In this document: one piece after another, positions 44,043 to 53,872 of the stretch
How the letters are laid out: each line of letters opens with the position of its first letter
Position numbering within the stretch: the first letter of the stretch is position 1
Assembly: GCF_025561425.1 (NCBI RefSeq)
Contig: NZ_CP094824.1
Span: 1,178,001-1,242,000 of the forward strand
Direction of reading: 5' to 3'
Length of the DNA: 64,000 bases
Source: Mammaliicoccus sciuri
GTDB lineage: Bacteria > Bacillota > Bacilli > Staphylococcales > Staphylococcaceae
The notes under the pieces: generated by a model
What the model saw: the letters and a program-made list of their open reading frames with translations, nothing else
The model's database searches: none
What the model was told of the DNA's origin: nothing
Translations under genes and position numbers: made by a program

Positions 44043-45110
44043 GTGAAAGGTAATGAATTATTACTTGCAATTGAATACCTTGAAAAGGAAAAAAGAATAC
44101 CTCGTGAGGTACTTATTGATGCAATAGAAGCGGCTTTAATCACAGCTTACAAAAAGAACTATGACAGTGCCAAAAATGTTAGAATCGAATTGAATCTTGA
44201 TGAAGGTACTTATAGAGTTATTTCAAGAAAAGACGTTGTAGAAGATGTTGAAGATTATAGAGATCAAGTAGCATTAGATACAGCATTAGTTACAAACCCA
44301 GCATACGAAATTGGAGATGTCTTTGAAGAAGACGTTACACCTAAAGACTTCGGTCGTGTTGGTGCTCAAGCAGCTAAACAAGCAGTTATGCAACGTTTAA
44401 GAGATGCTGAAAGAGGCATTCTTTATGATGAGTTTATCGATAAAGAAGATGACATTGTAACAGGTGTTATCGATAGAGTCGATCATCGTTATGTATATGT
44501 TAATTTAGGCCGTACTGAAGCTGTACTTTCTGAAGCTGAAAGAAGTCCAAATGAGCAATATTTACCAAATGAACGTATTAAAGTATATGTGAATAAAGTT
44601 GAACAAACGACTAAAGGTCCTCAAATCTTTGTATCACGTACACATCCTGGTTTATTAAAGCGTTTGTTCGAGCAAGAAGTTCCTGAAATTTATGACGGTA
44701 CTGTTATTGTTAAATCTGTAGCACGTGAAGCTGGAGACCGTTCTAAAATTAGTGTCACTTCAGAAAATGGCGATATCGATGCTGTAGGTGCATGTGTTGG
44801 TGCTAAAGGTGTTCGTGTTGAAGCAGTCGTTAATGAATTAGGTGGCGAAAAAATCGACATCGTTGAGTGGGACGAAGATCCAAAAGTATTCGTAAGAAAT
44901 GCTTTAAGCCCTTCACAAGTTGTAGAAGTTATTGTAGACGAAGAAAATCAATCGACTACAGTTGTCGTACCAGATTACCAATTATCATTAGCAATCGGTA
45001 AACGTGGACAAAATGCACGACTTGCTGCAAAATTAACAGGTTGGAAGATTGATATTAAATCAGAAACTGATGCAAGAGAAGCAGGCATTATTTCAACTGA
45101 AGAATCATAA
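44043..45110 (+). CDS. nusA: Transcription termination/antitermination factor NusA
   Basis: The 355-aa RNA polymerase-associated factor has an N-terminal polymerase-binding domain, S1 ([26 protein letters not shown]), KH1 ([34 protein letters not shown]) and KH2 ([21 protein letters not shown]). It ends soon after KH2, as in Bacilli that lack acidic repeats. GTG start, GGAGG site. Confidence 0.97.
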   Translation: MKGNELLLAIEYLEKEKRIPREVLIDAIEAALITAYKKNYDSAKNVRIELNLDEGTYRVISRKDVVEDVEDYRDQVALDTALVTNPAYEIGDVFEEDVTPKDFGRVGAQAAKQAVMQRLRDAERGILYDEFIDKEDDIVTGVIDRVDHRYVYVNLGRTEAVLSEAERSPNEQYLPNERIKVYVNKVEQTTKGPQIFVSRTHPGLLKRLFEQEVPEIYDGTVIVKSVAREAGDRSKISVTSENGDIDAVGACVGAKGVRVEAVVNELGGEKIDIVEWDEDPKVFVRNALSPSQVVEVIVDEENQSTTVVVPDYQLSLAIGKRGQNARLAAKLTGWKIDIKSETDAREAGIISTEES

Positions 45111-45127
45111 AGTGAGGTGCTTTTATC

Positions 45128-45412
45128 ATGAAAAAGAAAAAGATACCAATGCGTAAATGTATACTTTCAAATGAAATGAAACCTAAAAATGATATGATTC
45201 GTGTCGTTAAAAATAAAGAAGGCGAAATAACAGCAGATGCGACAGGTAAAGCACCAGGTCGCGGTGCATATGTTTCTAAAGATCTAGAAGTTATCGAAAA
45301 TGCACAGAAACAAGGCAAGTTAGAACGTTATTTTGACAGTAATAAAGAAACACTTGAACCTGTCTATAAAGAAATCATTCGTTTAATTTACCGTGAGCGT
45401 ATACCTAAATGA
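45128..45412 (+). CDS. ylxR: YlxR-family RNA-binding protein
   Basis: The 94-aa basic protein carries the YlxR signature ([28 protein letters not shown] ... [14 protein letters not shown]). Reported as a nucleoid-associated or RNA-binding regulator in Firmicutes. The TGA overlaps the ylxQ ATG. Confidence 0.94.
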   Translation: MKKKKIPMRKCILSNEMKPKNDMIRVVKNKEGEITADATGKAPGRGAYVSKDLEVIENAQKQGKLERYFDSNKETLEPVYKEIIRLIYRERIPK

Positions 45413-45735
45413 GTATAGAAAAGAAAGATCAAATTTTAAATTTTCTTGGTCTGGCAACAAGAGCTAGAAAGATTAAGACTGGCGAAGAAATTGTCATAAG
45501 TGAGTTAAGAAAAGGCAATGTTAAACTTGTCATACTTTCAGAAGATGCTGCAGCAAATGTTACAAAAACAATAAAAAATAAATGTGCAACTTATCATGTA
45601 ACACTTTTAACTTTTGCTACACGCTATGAATTAGGCTACGCAATTGGAAAAGAAAGCAGAGTGGTGTTGGGCATAACTGACATTGGATTTAGCAAAAAGC
45701 TAAAAACGATGATTCATGATTTTCATGAGGAGTGA
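45409..45735 (+). CDS. ylxQ: L7Ae-family RNA-binding protein YlxQ
   Basis: The 108-aa L7Ae/L30e/S12e/Gadd45-fold protein ([44 protein letters not shown]) is a kink-turn binder of unknown partner. ATGA overlap with ylxR. Confidence 0.94.
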   Translation: MSIEKKDQILNFLGLATRARKIKTGEEIVISELRKGNVKLVILSEDAAANVTKTIKNKCATYHVTLLTFATRYELGYAIGKESRVVLGITDIGFSKKLKTMIHDFHEE

Positions 45736-45739
45736 GTAT

Positions 45740-47839
45740 ATGAGTAAAAAGAGAATATATGAGTATGCAAAAGAAATCGATGTAAAGAGTAAAGCAATCA
45801 TAGATGAATTAAAAAAGAATAACATAGAAGTATCAAATCACATGCAAGCATTAGAGGAGAATGACATTAAAATTTTAGATAAAGCATTTAAAAAGCAGGA
45901 TTCTACTAAAAAAGACCAATCAACTACTCACGCAAATACAAATAAATCAAATAACAACAAACAGAATAACAAACAAAACAATAAACCTAATCATCAACAA
46001 AAGAATCAAAAGAATAAAAAGCAAAATAACAAAAAACAACATAATCAACAACAGCAACAACCTAAACCGGAAGTTAAAGAAACACCATCTTTAATTACGT
46101 ATGAAGAAGGTATTACAGTTGGTGAATTAGCTGATAAAATCAACAAAGATGCTTCTGAAATTATCAAGAAGTTATTCTTACTTGGTGTCGTAGCTAATAT
46201 TAACCAAGCATTAGATACTGAAACTGTTGAATTAATTTGTGCAGATTATGATATTGAAGCTGAGTTAGAAGTACATGTAGATGCTACTGACTTAGAAAAT
46301 TACTTTGAAGTTGATGAAAATGATGCAGACTTAATTGAAAGACCTGCAGTTGTTACAATCATGGGACACGTTGACCATGGTAAAACAACACTTCTAGATT
46401 CAATCCGTAATACACGTGTTACAGCTGGTGAAGCGGGTGGTATTACACAACATATTGGTGCATACCAAATTGTTAACAATAACAAGAAAATTACATTCCT
46501 TGATACACCAGGACATGCTGCTTTCACAACAATGAGAGCGCGTGGTGCTCAAGTAACAGATATCACAATTTTAGTAGTTGCAGCTGATGATGGTGTTATG
46601 CCTCAAACAATTGAAGCAATTAACCATGCTAAAGCAGCAGAAGTACCAATTATTGTTGCGGTAAACAAAGTTGATAAACCAACAGCTAATCCTGATCGCG
46701 TTATGCAAGAATTAGGTGAATATGGTCTTTATCCTGAAGACTGGGGTGGAGATACAATCTTCGTTCAACTTTCAGCAATCCAAGGAGACGGAATCGATGA
46801 TTTATTAGAAATGATTGGTTTAGTTTCTGAAGTTGAAGAATTAAAAGCTAATCCTGACCGTGCTGCAGTAGGTACTGTAATCGAAGCTGAGCTTGATAAA
46901 TCACGTGGACCTGCAGCTTCTCTATTAGTACAAAATGGTACTTTAGAAGTAGGTGACTCATTAGTAGTGGGTAACACATACGGTAGAGTACGTGCGATGG
47001 TTAACGATTTAGGTAAAAGAATCAAAACAGCTGGACCATCAACACCTGTTGAAATTATTGGTTTACATGATGTACCACAAGCTGGTGATCGCTTTGTAGT
47101 ATTCAAAAATGAAAAACAAGCGCGTCAAATCGGTGAAAAACGTCAACAAGAAAATATCTTAAAACAACGTCAAGATAGTAAGAGTGTTTCATTAGATAAC
47201 TTGTTCGAACAAATGAAACAAGGTGAAATGAAAGATTTAAATATCATCATTAAAGGTGATGTGCAAGGTTCTGTAGAAGCTTTAGCAGCATCATTAATGA
47301 AAATAGATGTTGAAGGTGTTAATGTACGTATTATTCATACAGCAGTTGGTGCGATTAATGCATCAGACGTTACATTAGCAGCAGCATCAAACGGTATTAT
47401 TATCGGATTTAATGTAAGACCAGATGCAGGTGCTAAACGTGCTGCAGAAGAAGAAAATGTTGATATGAGATTACACCGTATTATTTATAAAGTAATCGAA
47501 GAAATCGAATCAGCTATGAAAGGTCTTTTAGACCCTGAATTTCAAGAACAAGTTATTGGTCAAGCTGAAGTACGTCAAACATTTAAAGTATCTAAAGTTG
47601 GTACAATCGCTGGTAGTTACGTAACAGACGGTAAGATTACAAGAGATGCAAGTGTACGTATTATTCGTGACGGCATTGTTATCTTTGAAGGTGAATTAGA
47701 TACACTTAAACGTTTCAAAGATGACGCTAAAGAAGTAGCAGCTGGATATGAATGTGGTATCACAATTGAAAAATTCAACGACATTAAAGAAGGCGACATC
47801 TTCGAAGCTTTCAAAATGGTTGAAATTGAAAGAAAATAA
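45740..47839 (+). CDS. infB: Translation initiation factor IF-2
   Basis: The 699-aa GTPase places fMet-tRNA on the 30S. An N-terminal IF2N domain is followed by an N/Q/K-rich disordered linker (about residues 55-110), a second IF2N, the G domain [15 protein letters not shown] (about 210), [28 protein letters not shown], and C-terminal domains ending [18 protein letters not shown] 45740 follows GAGGAGTGAG. In staphylococci rbfA-truB-ribF-rpsO normally follow; none is present here. Confidence 0.98.
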   Translation: MSKKRIYEYAKEIDVKSKAIIDELKKNNIEVSNHMQALEENDIKILDKAFKKQDSTKKDQSTTHANTNKSNNNKQNNKQNNKPNHQQKNQKNKKQNNKKQHNQQQQQPKPEVKETPSLITYEEGITVGELADKINKDASEIIKKLFLLGVVANINQALDTETVELICADYDIEAELEVHVDATDLENYFEVDENDADLIERPAVVTIMGHVDHGKTTLLDSIRNTRVTAGEAGGITQHIGAYQIVNNNKKITFLDTPGHAAFTTMRARGAQVTDITILVVAADDGVMPQTIEAINHAKAAEVPIIVAVNKVDKPTANPDRVMQELGEYGLYPEDWGGDTIFVQLSAIQGDGIDDLLEMIGLVSEVEELKANPDRAAVGTVIEAELDKSRGPAASLLVQNGTLEVGDSLVVGNTYGRVRAMVNDLGKRIKTAGPSTPVEIIGLHDVPQAGDRFVVFKNEKQARQIGEKRQQENILKQRQDSKSVSLDNLFEQMKQGEMKDLNIIIKGDVQGSVEALAASLMKIDVEGVNVRIIHTAVGAINASDVTLAAASNGIIIGFNVRPDAGAKRAAEEENVDMRLHRIIYKVIEEIESAMKGLLDPEFQEQVIGQAEVRQTFKVSKVGTIAGSYVTDGKITRDASVRIIRDGIVIFEGELDTLKRFKDDAKEVAAGYECGITIEKFNDIKEGDIFEAFKMVEIERK

Positions 47840-47863
47840 AGTGAATAGTTTAATATAAATCTT

Positions 47864-47909
47864 AAGAGACTGGGACATTATTTATTTATTTATTGTCTCA
47901 GTCTTTTTT
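47864..47909 (+). terminator. Terminator after infB
   Basis: GACTGGGACA (47868-47877) pairs with TGTCTCAGTC (47894-47903), then T6. The GGGACA/TGTCTCAGTC form is common in staphylococcal terminators. It ends the nusA operon early, before where rbfA would be. Confidence 0.85.
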
Positions 47910-47953
47910 GATATAGCATATAATTTTGGGGTTTTCACGAAAGGAGGAAAACG

Positions 47954-48445
47954 ATGAAAATAATTTATCATGGTATTCTTAAGCATCTTAATAAACAACT
48001 CGATATTTATGCTAGTGATAAAGGTCTCGTATTTGTAGGCTCTTTTGATAAAGAAAATGAAATACATCAGTTTATTTCAAATATAGAAATTAAAGAAAAT
48101 CAAGACAAAGTAAAACCTTATATCGATCAGTTGAATGAATATTTTAATGGAACAAGAAAAACTTTTGACTTAAAAATAGATATAAATTTCACACCTTTTA
48201 ACGAAACCGTGTGGCAAGCGTTGACTAAAATACCATATGGAGAAACAATTACTTATTCAGATTTAGCCAATAAAATTAATAAACCAAATGCTGTAAGAGC
48301 CGTTGCATCAGCAGTCGGTAAAAATCCAATAAACATTGTGATACCTTGCCATCGTGTTATAGGCAAAGACGGACAACTAAGAGGCTATAGAGGCGGACTT
48401 GAAATGAAGCAATCATTATTAGAGTTAGAATCAGGACATTCTTAA
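47954..48445 (+). CDS. ogt: Methylated-DNA-[protein]-cysteine S-methyltransferase
   Basis: Suicide repair enzyme taking methyl groups from O6-methylguanine. It is 163 aa: a short N-terminal domain, then the conserved DNA-binding domain WQALTKIPYGETITYSDLANKI, NAVRAVASAVGKNPI, and active site PCHRVIGKDGQLRGYRGGLEMKQSLLELE (Cys132). Strong AAGGAGG site. Ogt versus Ada-C subtype is not separable by eye. It sits in the junction region between the infB and dnaE blocks. Confidence 0.93.
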   Translation: MKIIYHGILKHLNKQLDIYASDKGLVFVGSFDKENEIHQFISNIEIKENQDKVKPYIDQLNEYFNGTRKTFDLKIDINFTPFNETVWQALTKIPYGETITYSDLANKINKPNAVRAVASAVGKNPINIVIPCHRVIGKDGQLRGYRGGLEMKQSLLELESGHS

Positions 48446-48584
48446 GAGATGATATGAATTTCAAATAAACTAATAAATAGTTACAAATATGTTAAAAAAT
48501 ATTAAAATATTGAAGTATATAATGAGGTTTTGTAGATATATATTAACCACCATAGATTCTATCAACATTGAGGTGTATATAACT

Positions 48585-49331
48585 ATGATTGAAGTAATAG
48601 ATTTGGGACATTCTTATAAAAATAATGATGTATTTAGTAATGTAAATATTAAATTTAAACCAGGTAATATTTATTGTTTAGTTGGTGAAAATGGAGCGGG
48701 GAAAACAACATTTATTGAGTTAATTTTACGCATGAAATCAATACAATCAGGAAAAATTTTATTTGATAATAAGGAAACTATAGATTTAGAATTGTTAAAG
48801 AAGATTGGTGTCGTATTTCAAGAAAATACTTTAAAGCCTAGATTAAAAGGTAAAGAAGAGATTGATGCATATTCTGATTTATATAAAGTGAAAAAGGAAT
48901 GGAAGAATAAGATAATTGATGTTTTTAATATAAAACCTATTTATAATAAATTCGGTAATTCATTAAGTGGTGGAGAGCGAAGAAGAGTATTGATGTCACT
49001 CGCTTTTATTAATAATCCTGAATATGTGATATTAGATGAACCGTTTACAGGTATTGACACAAAATTAAGATATGAAATAAGAAACTTTATAAGTGAGTAT
49101 GTGAATAAAACAAATGCTACTGTTCTATTTAGTGAACATAATATATTAGAATGCCAAAAATATTCATATAACTTTATCTTTTTAAATAAAGGTGAATTTA
49201 TAGATTTAGGAAATAGTTATAAGATAATGGAAAATAATTCAGATGGTAAAATAAAATTTAAAGATTTACAAGAATTATATTTAGAATTATCAAAAGGAGG
49301 TTCTCTATATGAAGACACTATTAAAAAATGA
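48585..49331 (+). CDS. ABC transporter ATP-binding protein
   Basis: The 248-aa ATPase of an ABC-2 type exporter: Walker A GENGAGKTTFIEL, Q-loop VFQENTLKPRL, signature LSGGERRRVLMSL, Walker B YVILDEPFTGID, H-loop SEHN. ATG 48585 (MIEVIDLGHSYKNND) after GAGGTG is used rather than an upstream start that adds 32 non-conserved residues. More AT-rich than the core genes. Overlaps the permease start. Substrate unknown; such pairs often export drugs or antimicrobial peptides. Probably useless with its permease broken. Confidence 0.9.
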   Translation: MIEVIDLGHSYKNNDVFSNVNIKFKPGNIYCLVGENGAGKTTFIELILRMKSIQSGKILFDNKETIDLELLKKIGVVFQENTLKPRLKGKEEIDAYSDLYKVKKEWKNKIIDVFNIKPIYNKFGNSLSGGERRRVLMSLAFINNPEYVILDEPFTGIDTKLRYEIRNFISEYVNKTNATVLFSEHNILECQKYSYNFIFLNKGEFIDLGNSYKIMENNSDGKIKFKDLQELYLELSKGGSLYEDTIKK

Positions 49332-49602
49332 ATTATTATCATATATAAGGGAACCTTTTGCATTATTTTTTAGTATTGTTTTACCTATTGTTCTTGTCTT
49401 TATATATGGCGATGCGTATGGCAAATATGATTATAACAAAGTTCTTTCTGGATATGATATGTCAGTTCTTTTTAATATTGTATTTTTAGTAGGAAATATT
49501 GGATTAATGGGTTTAACTATGACAATTATTGAAAAGAGAACTACTTTTTCTTCAAAAAGAGATCAAATTTTACCAATAAATGATCGAGGATTTCAAGTTT
49601 AA
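49309..49602 (+). pseudogene. ABC-2 transporter permease, N-terminal fragment
   Basis: The 97 residues have membrane segments FALFFSIVLPIVLVFIYG and MSVLFNIVFLVGNIGLMGLTMTII, followed by the cytoplasmic loop EKRTTFSSKRDQILPIND typical of ABC-2 permeases. The frame ends with TAA at 49600-49602, at the edge of the IS30 insertion whose target duplication is AGT (49602-49604). The remainder lies at 52404-52862. Confidence 0.85.
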
Positions 49603-49652
49603 GTTAGCCACCTATAATGACTGAGGTGTACACAAGGGTTAACCGTATTCGA

Positions 49653-49698
49653 ACCTGTTGAGGATTGATTGGTTTTAATCAATTAATACTCAACAGGT
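49653..49698. repeat. Palindrome in the IS30 left end
   Basis: ACCTGTTGAG (49653-49662) and CTCAACAGGT (49689-49698) are perfect complements, and inner ATTGATT/AATCAAT also pair. It may act as a terminator against outside transcription or as a protein site. The IS3 insertion point is 8 bases away. Confidence 0.6.
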
Positions 49699-49761
49699 AA
49701 CCAAAGTGATGTGAACCCAAATATTTGAACTAAACAAATCAAAATATTGGGGTGCATTCTA

Positions 49762-50298
49762 ATGAGGAAAAAATATGAATTTAAATTCAAACTAAAACTT
49801 GTAAAAGAATATTTAGAAGGACATCAAAGTTATAGAACAATTGCTTTAAAATATGGTATTTCAAGTTGGTCTGTCCTTCGGATTTGGGTCAATCAATATA
49901 AAGAGTTTGGAGAAGAAGGTTTAGAAATAAAAAGTAGAAATACTGTTTATACTAGCGAATTTAAATTATCTGTTTTAAAATTTAGACAAGAAAATATGTT
50001 GTCTTATCAAGATACTGCGAATCACTTTAGAATTATTAATCCTATTATCATTGCCAATTGGCAACATCAATTTGATGAAAAGTGTCGTCTTGATATAGAT
50101 AATAAACAAAAGGGACGATCTCACACTATGACTAAAAAACGATCTAAATCAGATAATAAAAATTTACCTTTAAATGAAAATGAACGTGAAGAACTTGAAA
50201 GACTTAGAAATGAAAATGAGACGTTAAAGGCAGGTATAGCTTATCAAAAAAAGTTACAAGTCTTGACCGACATTTACGGAAGCAAAAATCAGAAATAG
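49762..50298 (+). CDS. IS3-family transposase OrfA
   Basis: The product is about 178 aa with two helix-turn-helix segments (KLVKEYLEGHQSYRTIALKYGISSWSVLRIWVNQYKEFG, then YQDTANHFRIINPIIIANW) and a C-terminal leucine-zipper-like coil (NEREELERLRNENETLKAGI). ATG 49762. It contains the slippery heptamer A AAA AAG at 50247-50253. Confidence 0.9.
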   Translation: MRKKYEFKFKLKLVKEYLEGHQSYRTIALKYGISSWSVLRIWVNQYKEFGEEGLEIKSRNTVYTSEFKLSVLKFRQENMLSYQDTANHFRIINPIIIANWQHQFDEKCRLDIDNKQKGRSHTMTKKRSKSDNKNLPLNENEREELERLRNENETLKAGIAYQKKLQVLTDIYGSKNQK

Positions 50299-51170
50299 TA
50301 AAGGTCATTAAGGAACTAAATGAAACATATAATATACGATTAAGTATCTTATTTAAAGTCGCTCAAATAGCTAAATCTGTATACTATTATTGGATAAATA
50401 AATTTAGTAAAGCTGATAAAGATGAAACATTGATTCAAGTAATAAAAGAAATATGTGAAGAATCAAACCATACCTATGGTTATCGTCGTGTTACACAAGC
50501 ACTAAGAAATAGAGGTCTTATCGTAAATCATAAAAAAGTACTAAGAATTATGAAAGAACATAATCTAACTTGTACAAAGTTCACACATAGAGGTCGTAAG
50601 TATCGTTCCTTTAAAGGTAAAGTTGGTAAAGTAGCTCAAAATATATTAAATCGTAGATTTAAAACAAGTCTCCCATTTCAAAAAGTCGTAACAGATATTA
50701 CAGAGTTCAAATTAATGAATGGTCAGAAATTATATTTATCACCTTTTATGGACTTATATAGTTCAGAGATTATCAGCTTTAAAATCTCAAGTCGTCCTAC
50801 ATTAGATATAGTCATCAATCCATTAAAAGAAATGATAAAGCGTCGTCCAAACCTAGATCATCGTTTAACGATTCATTCAGATCAAGGCTGGCATTATCAA
50901 CATTCACAATACACTAGATTATTAAAAGACCATAAAATATTTCAGAGTATGTCTAGAAAAGGTAATTGTCTAGATAATTCAGTTATGGAAAACTTTTTTG
51001 GGTTACTTAAACAAGAAATGTATTATGGCCAAGAATTTAAAGATTTTCAGGACCTTGAACAAGCTATTCATCGATATATTGATTTTTATAATAACGAAAG
51101 AATCAAATCAAAATTAAAAGGCTTATCTCCCAAAAATTACAGGAGACAAACCTTTGAAATAATATACTAA
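50247..51170 (+). CDS. IS3-family transposase OrfB (via -1 frameshift)
   Basis: DDE integrase: NHTYGYRRVTQALRNRGLIVNHKKV, VVTDITEFKLMNGQKLYLSPFMDLYSSEI, IHSDQGWHYQ, DNSVMENFFGLLKQEMYYG. The frame is open in -1 phase from the A6G site at 50247-50253, giving an OrfAB fusion as is standard in IS3 elements. The first in-frame conventional start is TTG 50430, too late for the full N-terminus (SEIVKVIKELNETYNIRLSIL). Confidence 0.88.
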   Translation, partial: KKVTSLDRHLRKQKSEIVKVIKELNETYNIRLSILFKVAQIAKSVYYYWINKFSKADKDETLIQVIKEICEESNHTYGYRRVTQALRNRGLIVNHKKVLRIMKEHNLTCTKFTHRGRKYRSFKGKVGKVAQNILNRRFKTSLPFQKVVTDITEFKLMNGQKLYLSPFMDLYSSEIISFKISSRPTLDIVINPLKEMIKRRPNLDHRLTIHSDQGWHYQHSQYTRLLKDHKIFQSMSRKGNCLDNSVMENFFGLLKQEMYYGQEFKDFQDLEQAIHRYIDFYNNERIKSKLKGLSPKNYRRQTFEIIY

Positions 51171-51210
51171 TTAAGGTTTAGATTTTTGGGTTCAGTACAA
51201 AGCTAAGACT

Positions 51211-52305
51211 TTAGCTTTGGAAAGATTCATACAGATTGAGGTGCTTTAAACTTTCTGCCATATTATGATGAGCTGTGTTGTAATTTAAAGTCTTTCTAGG
51301 ATAGTCATTCATATATTGTTGTATGGCTTTTATGAAGCGTTTTTGAACATTGGATAAATCATGTGCTTTTGGAATAAAACGACGAATCATTTTATGTTGG
51401 TTTTCACTTGTCCCACGTTCATATGATGAGAATGGATGTGTGAAGTATATTTCTATCATATGGCCAAATTCTTCATACAGCGATGCAAATTCTGAACCAT
51501 TGTCAGATGTGATAGATTTGAAGATTTTTGGTGCTTTTTCGCCTAAGGAGTCAAATAAGTTTTTCAATGCGTGAGACACCGCATCAGCACTTTTACTCTC
51601 TATTATTTCTAGTATTTCAAAACGCGTTTGTCTCTCAACAAGTGTTAAGATAACTGGCTTTGACTTGTCTTTAGTTCCTATTACGGTATCTATTTCCCAG
51701 TGACCAAAAGACTGACGTGATTCAATTTCACTAGAACGTGTCTCAATACTTGGACCGAGCACTCGACTGTGTGGATGATTATGGTAGCTATTCTGAGTAG
51801 AGTGACGTCTTTTTAATTTTTCTAGTAGATCAATATTCTTAGTTTCCATGATTTGTTGATCTATCCAAGCATATATTGTCGTTGTTGAAGGGATTTTTTC
51901 TCTTTCAAAACATTGTTCCTTGTGAGCATATGCCACGACTGCTTCAGGTGACCAGCGTTTCTTTTTCATGAGGTGATCTGCCCATGGAATAAATAATGGG
52001 TTCTTCTTCCATAAGGGCTGAGCACCACATTGTTGTCTGTTTTGTCGATAACGTTGTTGACCTAGTGAAGAAAAATAAATTTGCGTCTCATATTCATAGA
52101 CTTTATGTTGCTGTTTTTGTCGTTTAATTTGACGTGTTGTTCCTCGATGAATTTCGTTATTGATTGTTTGAGGTGCACGTCCTAATTCACGCGCGATTGC
52201 ACGATTTGAAAAACCTAAATTTTTAAGTGTTTCTATTTGAACACGTTCTTCATAACTTAAGTGTGTTCCTTTATGGTTTGTCATGTTAGAATAAGTATGC
52301 GTCAT
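51211..52305 (-). CDS. IS30-family transposase
   Basis: The 364-aa, apparently full-length protein has an N-terminal HTH (LSYEERVQIETLKNLGFSNRAIARELGRAPQTINNEI) and an rve DDE core: GHWEIDTVIG (D), SDNGSEFASL (D), SSYERGTSENQHKMIRRFIPK (E). The start ATG 52305 lies about 85 bases inside the right inverted repeat. Confidence 0.93.
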   Translation of the reverse strand: MTHTYSNMTNHKGTHLSYEERVQIETLKNLGFSNRAIARELGRAPQTINNEIHRGTTRQIKRQKQQHKVYEYETQIYFSSLGQQRYRQNRQQCGAQPLWKKNPLFIPWADHLMKKKRWSPEAVVAYAHKEQCFEREKIPSTTTIYAWIDQQIMETKNIDLLEKLKRRHSTQNSYHNHPHSRVLGPSIETRSSEIESRQSFGHWEIDTVIGTKDKSKPVILTLVERQTRFEILEIIESKSADAVSHALKNLFDSLGEKAPKIFKSITSDNGSEFASLYEEFGHMIEIYFTHPFSSYERGTSENQHKMIRRFIPKAHDLSNVQKRFIKAIQQYMNDYPRKTLNYNTAHHNMAESLKHLNLYESFQS

Positions 52306-52403
52306 GTGAATTCATTCCTTTATTGATTTGGTCTGGTAGCCTCAATAATAACATGAAATTCACGTGGCGTTTTTTTGTCTAAAGGTGGCTAAGTTGATTA
52401 TAA

Positions 52404-52862
52404 AATCCACCAAATATATTTTCTTCAGTTTTACTGACTATTATAATTACGATACTTATTATTGCACTAAATTATTTCTTGTATCCTTTAACGTTAAAAT
52501 TCAATATATTACATATACTTGCATTTGTAATTATTTTATTCAATTTTTTTGCTATTGGATATATCACTGCAACGTTAAATATATCACCACGTACAGCTCA
52601 AGCTATTGGAATATTAGTGTTTTTTATATGTTTATTTTTTTCAGGTTTAGTTATTCCTTTTGATGAGTCAAATATTATTTTAAACAAAGTATCTACTATA
52701 TCTCCATTTAGAGTTTCTATAAATGTTTTAACTGCAGTTACTGATATAGAACATATATTCAATTATTCAAAATATCTCATCATAATTTTAGTTTATACAA
52801 TAATTAATTTATTAATTATTGTTTTGAAAGGTAGATTTAGCAAAGAAATTATTCAAAAGTAA
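52404..52862 (+). pseudogene. ABC-2 transporter permease, C-terminal fragment
   Basis: About 152 codons (NPPNIFSSVLLTIIITILIIALNYF ... IVLKGRFSKEIIQK) contain four membrane segments, including AQAIGILVFFICLFFSGLVIPFDES, the usual ABC-2 periplasmic motif. Together with 49309-49602 the length fits a permease of about 250 aa. The frame is offset relative to the N-terminal part even after removing the IS and one AGT copy, so an extra indel has occurred. Confidence 0.85.
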
Positions 52863-52948
52863 ATATATACATATATCATTAACGTTCATACTCAATATTT
52901 AAAAACTAACAATAATTTGGTAGTGCCCCCCCAAAGTTAGAGTTTCCA

Positions 52949-53872
52949 TTATGCTATTAATTGGCTGGATTGAGTTCGGTATTGTACTGGACTTCGTCCA
53001 GCCAATTTTAATTTCAAACGTTCATTGTTATACCAATAGATGTAATCCTCAATTCTTCTTTTTAATGTTTCATAGTTAACAAGTTCTTCTCCATGATACA
53101 TTTCCTGCTTCATGATGCCAAAGAAATTCTCCATAGAAGCATTATCCGCACACGTCGCTTTACGTGACATACTTTGATAAATCCTTTGTTCCGATAATCT
53201 TCTAATCCATGCATTATGCTGATAATGCCAACCTTGATCAGAATGTATCGTCGTACGATATGGTGCTTCATGCTTAATGATTGTAACTGCTTTATCCAAT
53301 GATTGAAGTACTAAGTCTAATGTTGGTCTTCTGGATATACCATAAGAAATGATTTCCCCATTGTATAAATCCATAATAGGGCTGAGATATAATTTTTGTT
53401 CTTCAGCACATTTAAATTCAGTGATATCTGTCACTAATTTTTGAAGTCGAATAGATGTATGGAATCTACGATTCAAGCGATTTTCAGCCACTTTACCAAC
53501 TGTACCTTTGTATGATTGATAGCGTGATTTACGTGTGAATTTTTGACATTTTAATCCTAGTTCTCGCATAATTCGTTGTACTTTCTTATGGTTAATGAGA
53601 TAACCTTGATTTCTCAAAGCTAAATATATACGACGATAGCCGTATTTACCGTTGTGTTTTTGAAAAAGTTCAATGATCTTTTTCTTCCAACCTTTATCTA
53701 AATCTTCCTTTTGTAATTGTTTGGCATGGTAATGATAGGTTGCTTCTGGTATACCAACCTTTACTAAGATATCTTTTAATTTGAATCCTTCTTCTTTGAG
53801 TTCGAATGCCACTGCTGCTTGTGCTTTTCTAGAAAGGCACTCGGATTCTCTCGAAAAGCGTTCAACTTTTTT
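52949..53872 (-). CDS. IS3-family transposase OrfB (via -1 frameshift)
   Basis: The 287-residue frame (from GTG 53812) has HTH_21 and rve DDE domains (VTDITEFKC, HSDQGWHYQHN, NASMENFFGIMKQEMYHGE). In phase it extends upstream to the A AAA AAG heptamer (CTTTTTT on the + strand at 53866-53872), coding VERFSRESECLSRKAQAAV before the conventional start. The active form is probably the OrfAB fusion. Confidence 0.9.
   Translation of the reverse strand, partial: KKVERFSRESECLSRKAQAAVAFELKEEGFKLKDILVKVGIPEATYHYHAKQLQKEDLDKGWKKKIIELFQKHNGKYGYRRIYLALRNQGYLINHKKVQRIMRELGLKCQKFTRKSRYQSYKGTVGKVAENRLNRRFHTSIRLQKLVTDITEFKCAEEQKLYLSPIMDLYNGEIISYGISRRPTLDLVLQSLDKAVTIIKHEAPYRTTIHSDQGWHYQHNAWIRRLSEQRIYQSMSRKATCADNASMENFFGIMKQEMYHGEELVNYETLKRRIEDYIYWYNNERLKLKLAGRSPVQYRTQSSQLIA

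Larger units (their letters stand above)
49707..51199 (+). mobile_element. IS3-family (IS150-like) element nested in the IS30 element
   Basis: The ends are TGATGTGAACCCAAA on the left and the complement of TGTACTGAACCCAAA on the right. AAG is repeated at 49704-49706 and 51200-51202, a 3-base target duplication. It carries orfA and orfB with a -1 slippery site. About 1.49 kb and apparently complete. It differs from the IS3-type copies at 2 kb and 53 kb in both proteins and ends. Confidence 0.9.
49605..52391 (-). mobile_element. IS30-family insertion sequence, itself interrupted by an IS3-family element
   Basis: The ends are inverted repeats TAGCCACCTATA (49605) and its counterpart ...AAAGGTGGCTA (to 52391). 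The 3-base target repeat AGT lies at 49602-49604 and 52392-52394. It encodes an intact 364-aa transposase on the minus strand. Without the inner element (49707-51199 plus its duplicated AAG) it would be about 1.29 kb. The inner element lies just beyond the transposase stop, so the transposase is unaffected. A palindrome ACCTGTTGAG/CTCAACAGGT (49653-49662, 49689-49698) lies in the left end. Confidence 0.9.

Noticed and set aside
47864-47909. GGGACA/TGTCTCAGTC hairpin as an IS end or novel repeat
   Set aside because: It is a typical staphylococcal intrinsic terminator with a T6 tract directly after infB.
49653-49698. Palindrome in the IS30 left end as an attachment site
   Set aside because: It lies inside the IS boundaries and there is no integrase; a terminator or transposase-related role is simpler.
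52364-52663. 99-aa ORF after the IS30 element as a separate gene
   Set aside because: It is an out-of-phase reading of the permease C-terminal fragment; the membrane-protein pattern belongs to the other frame.
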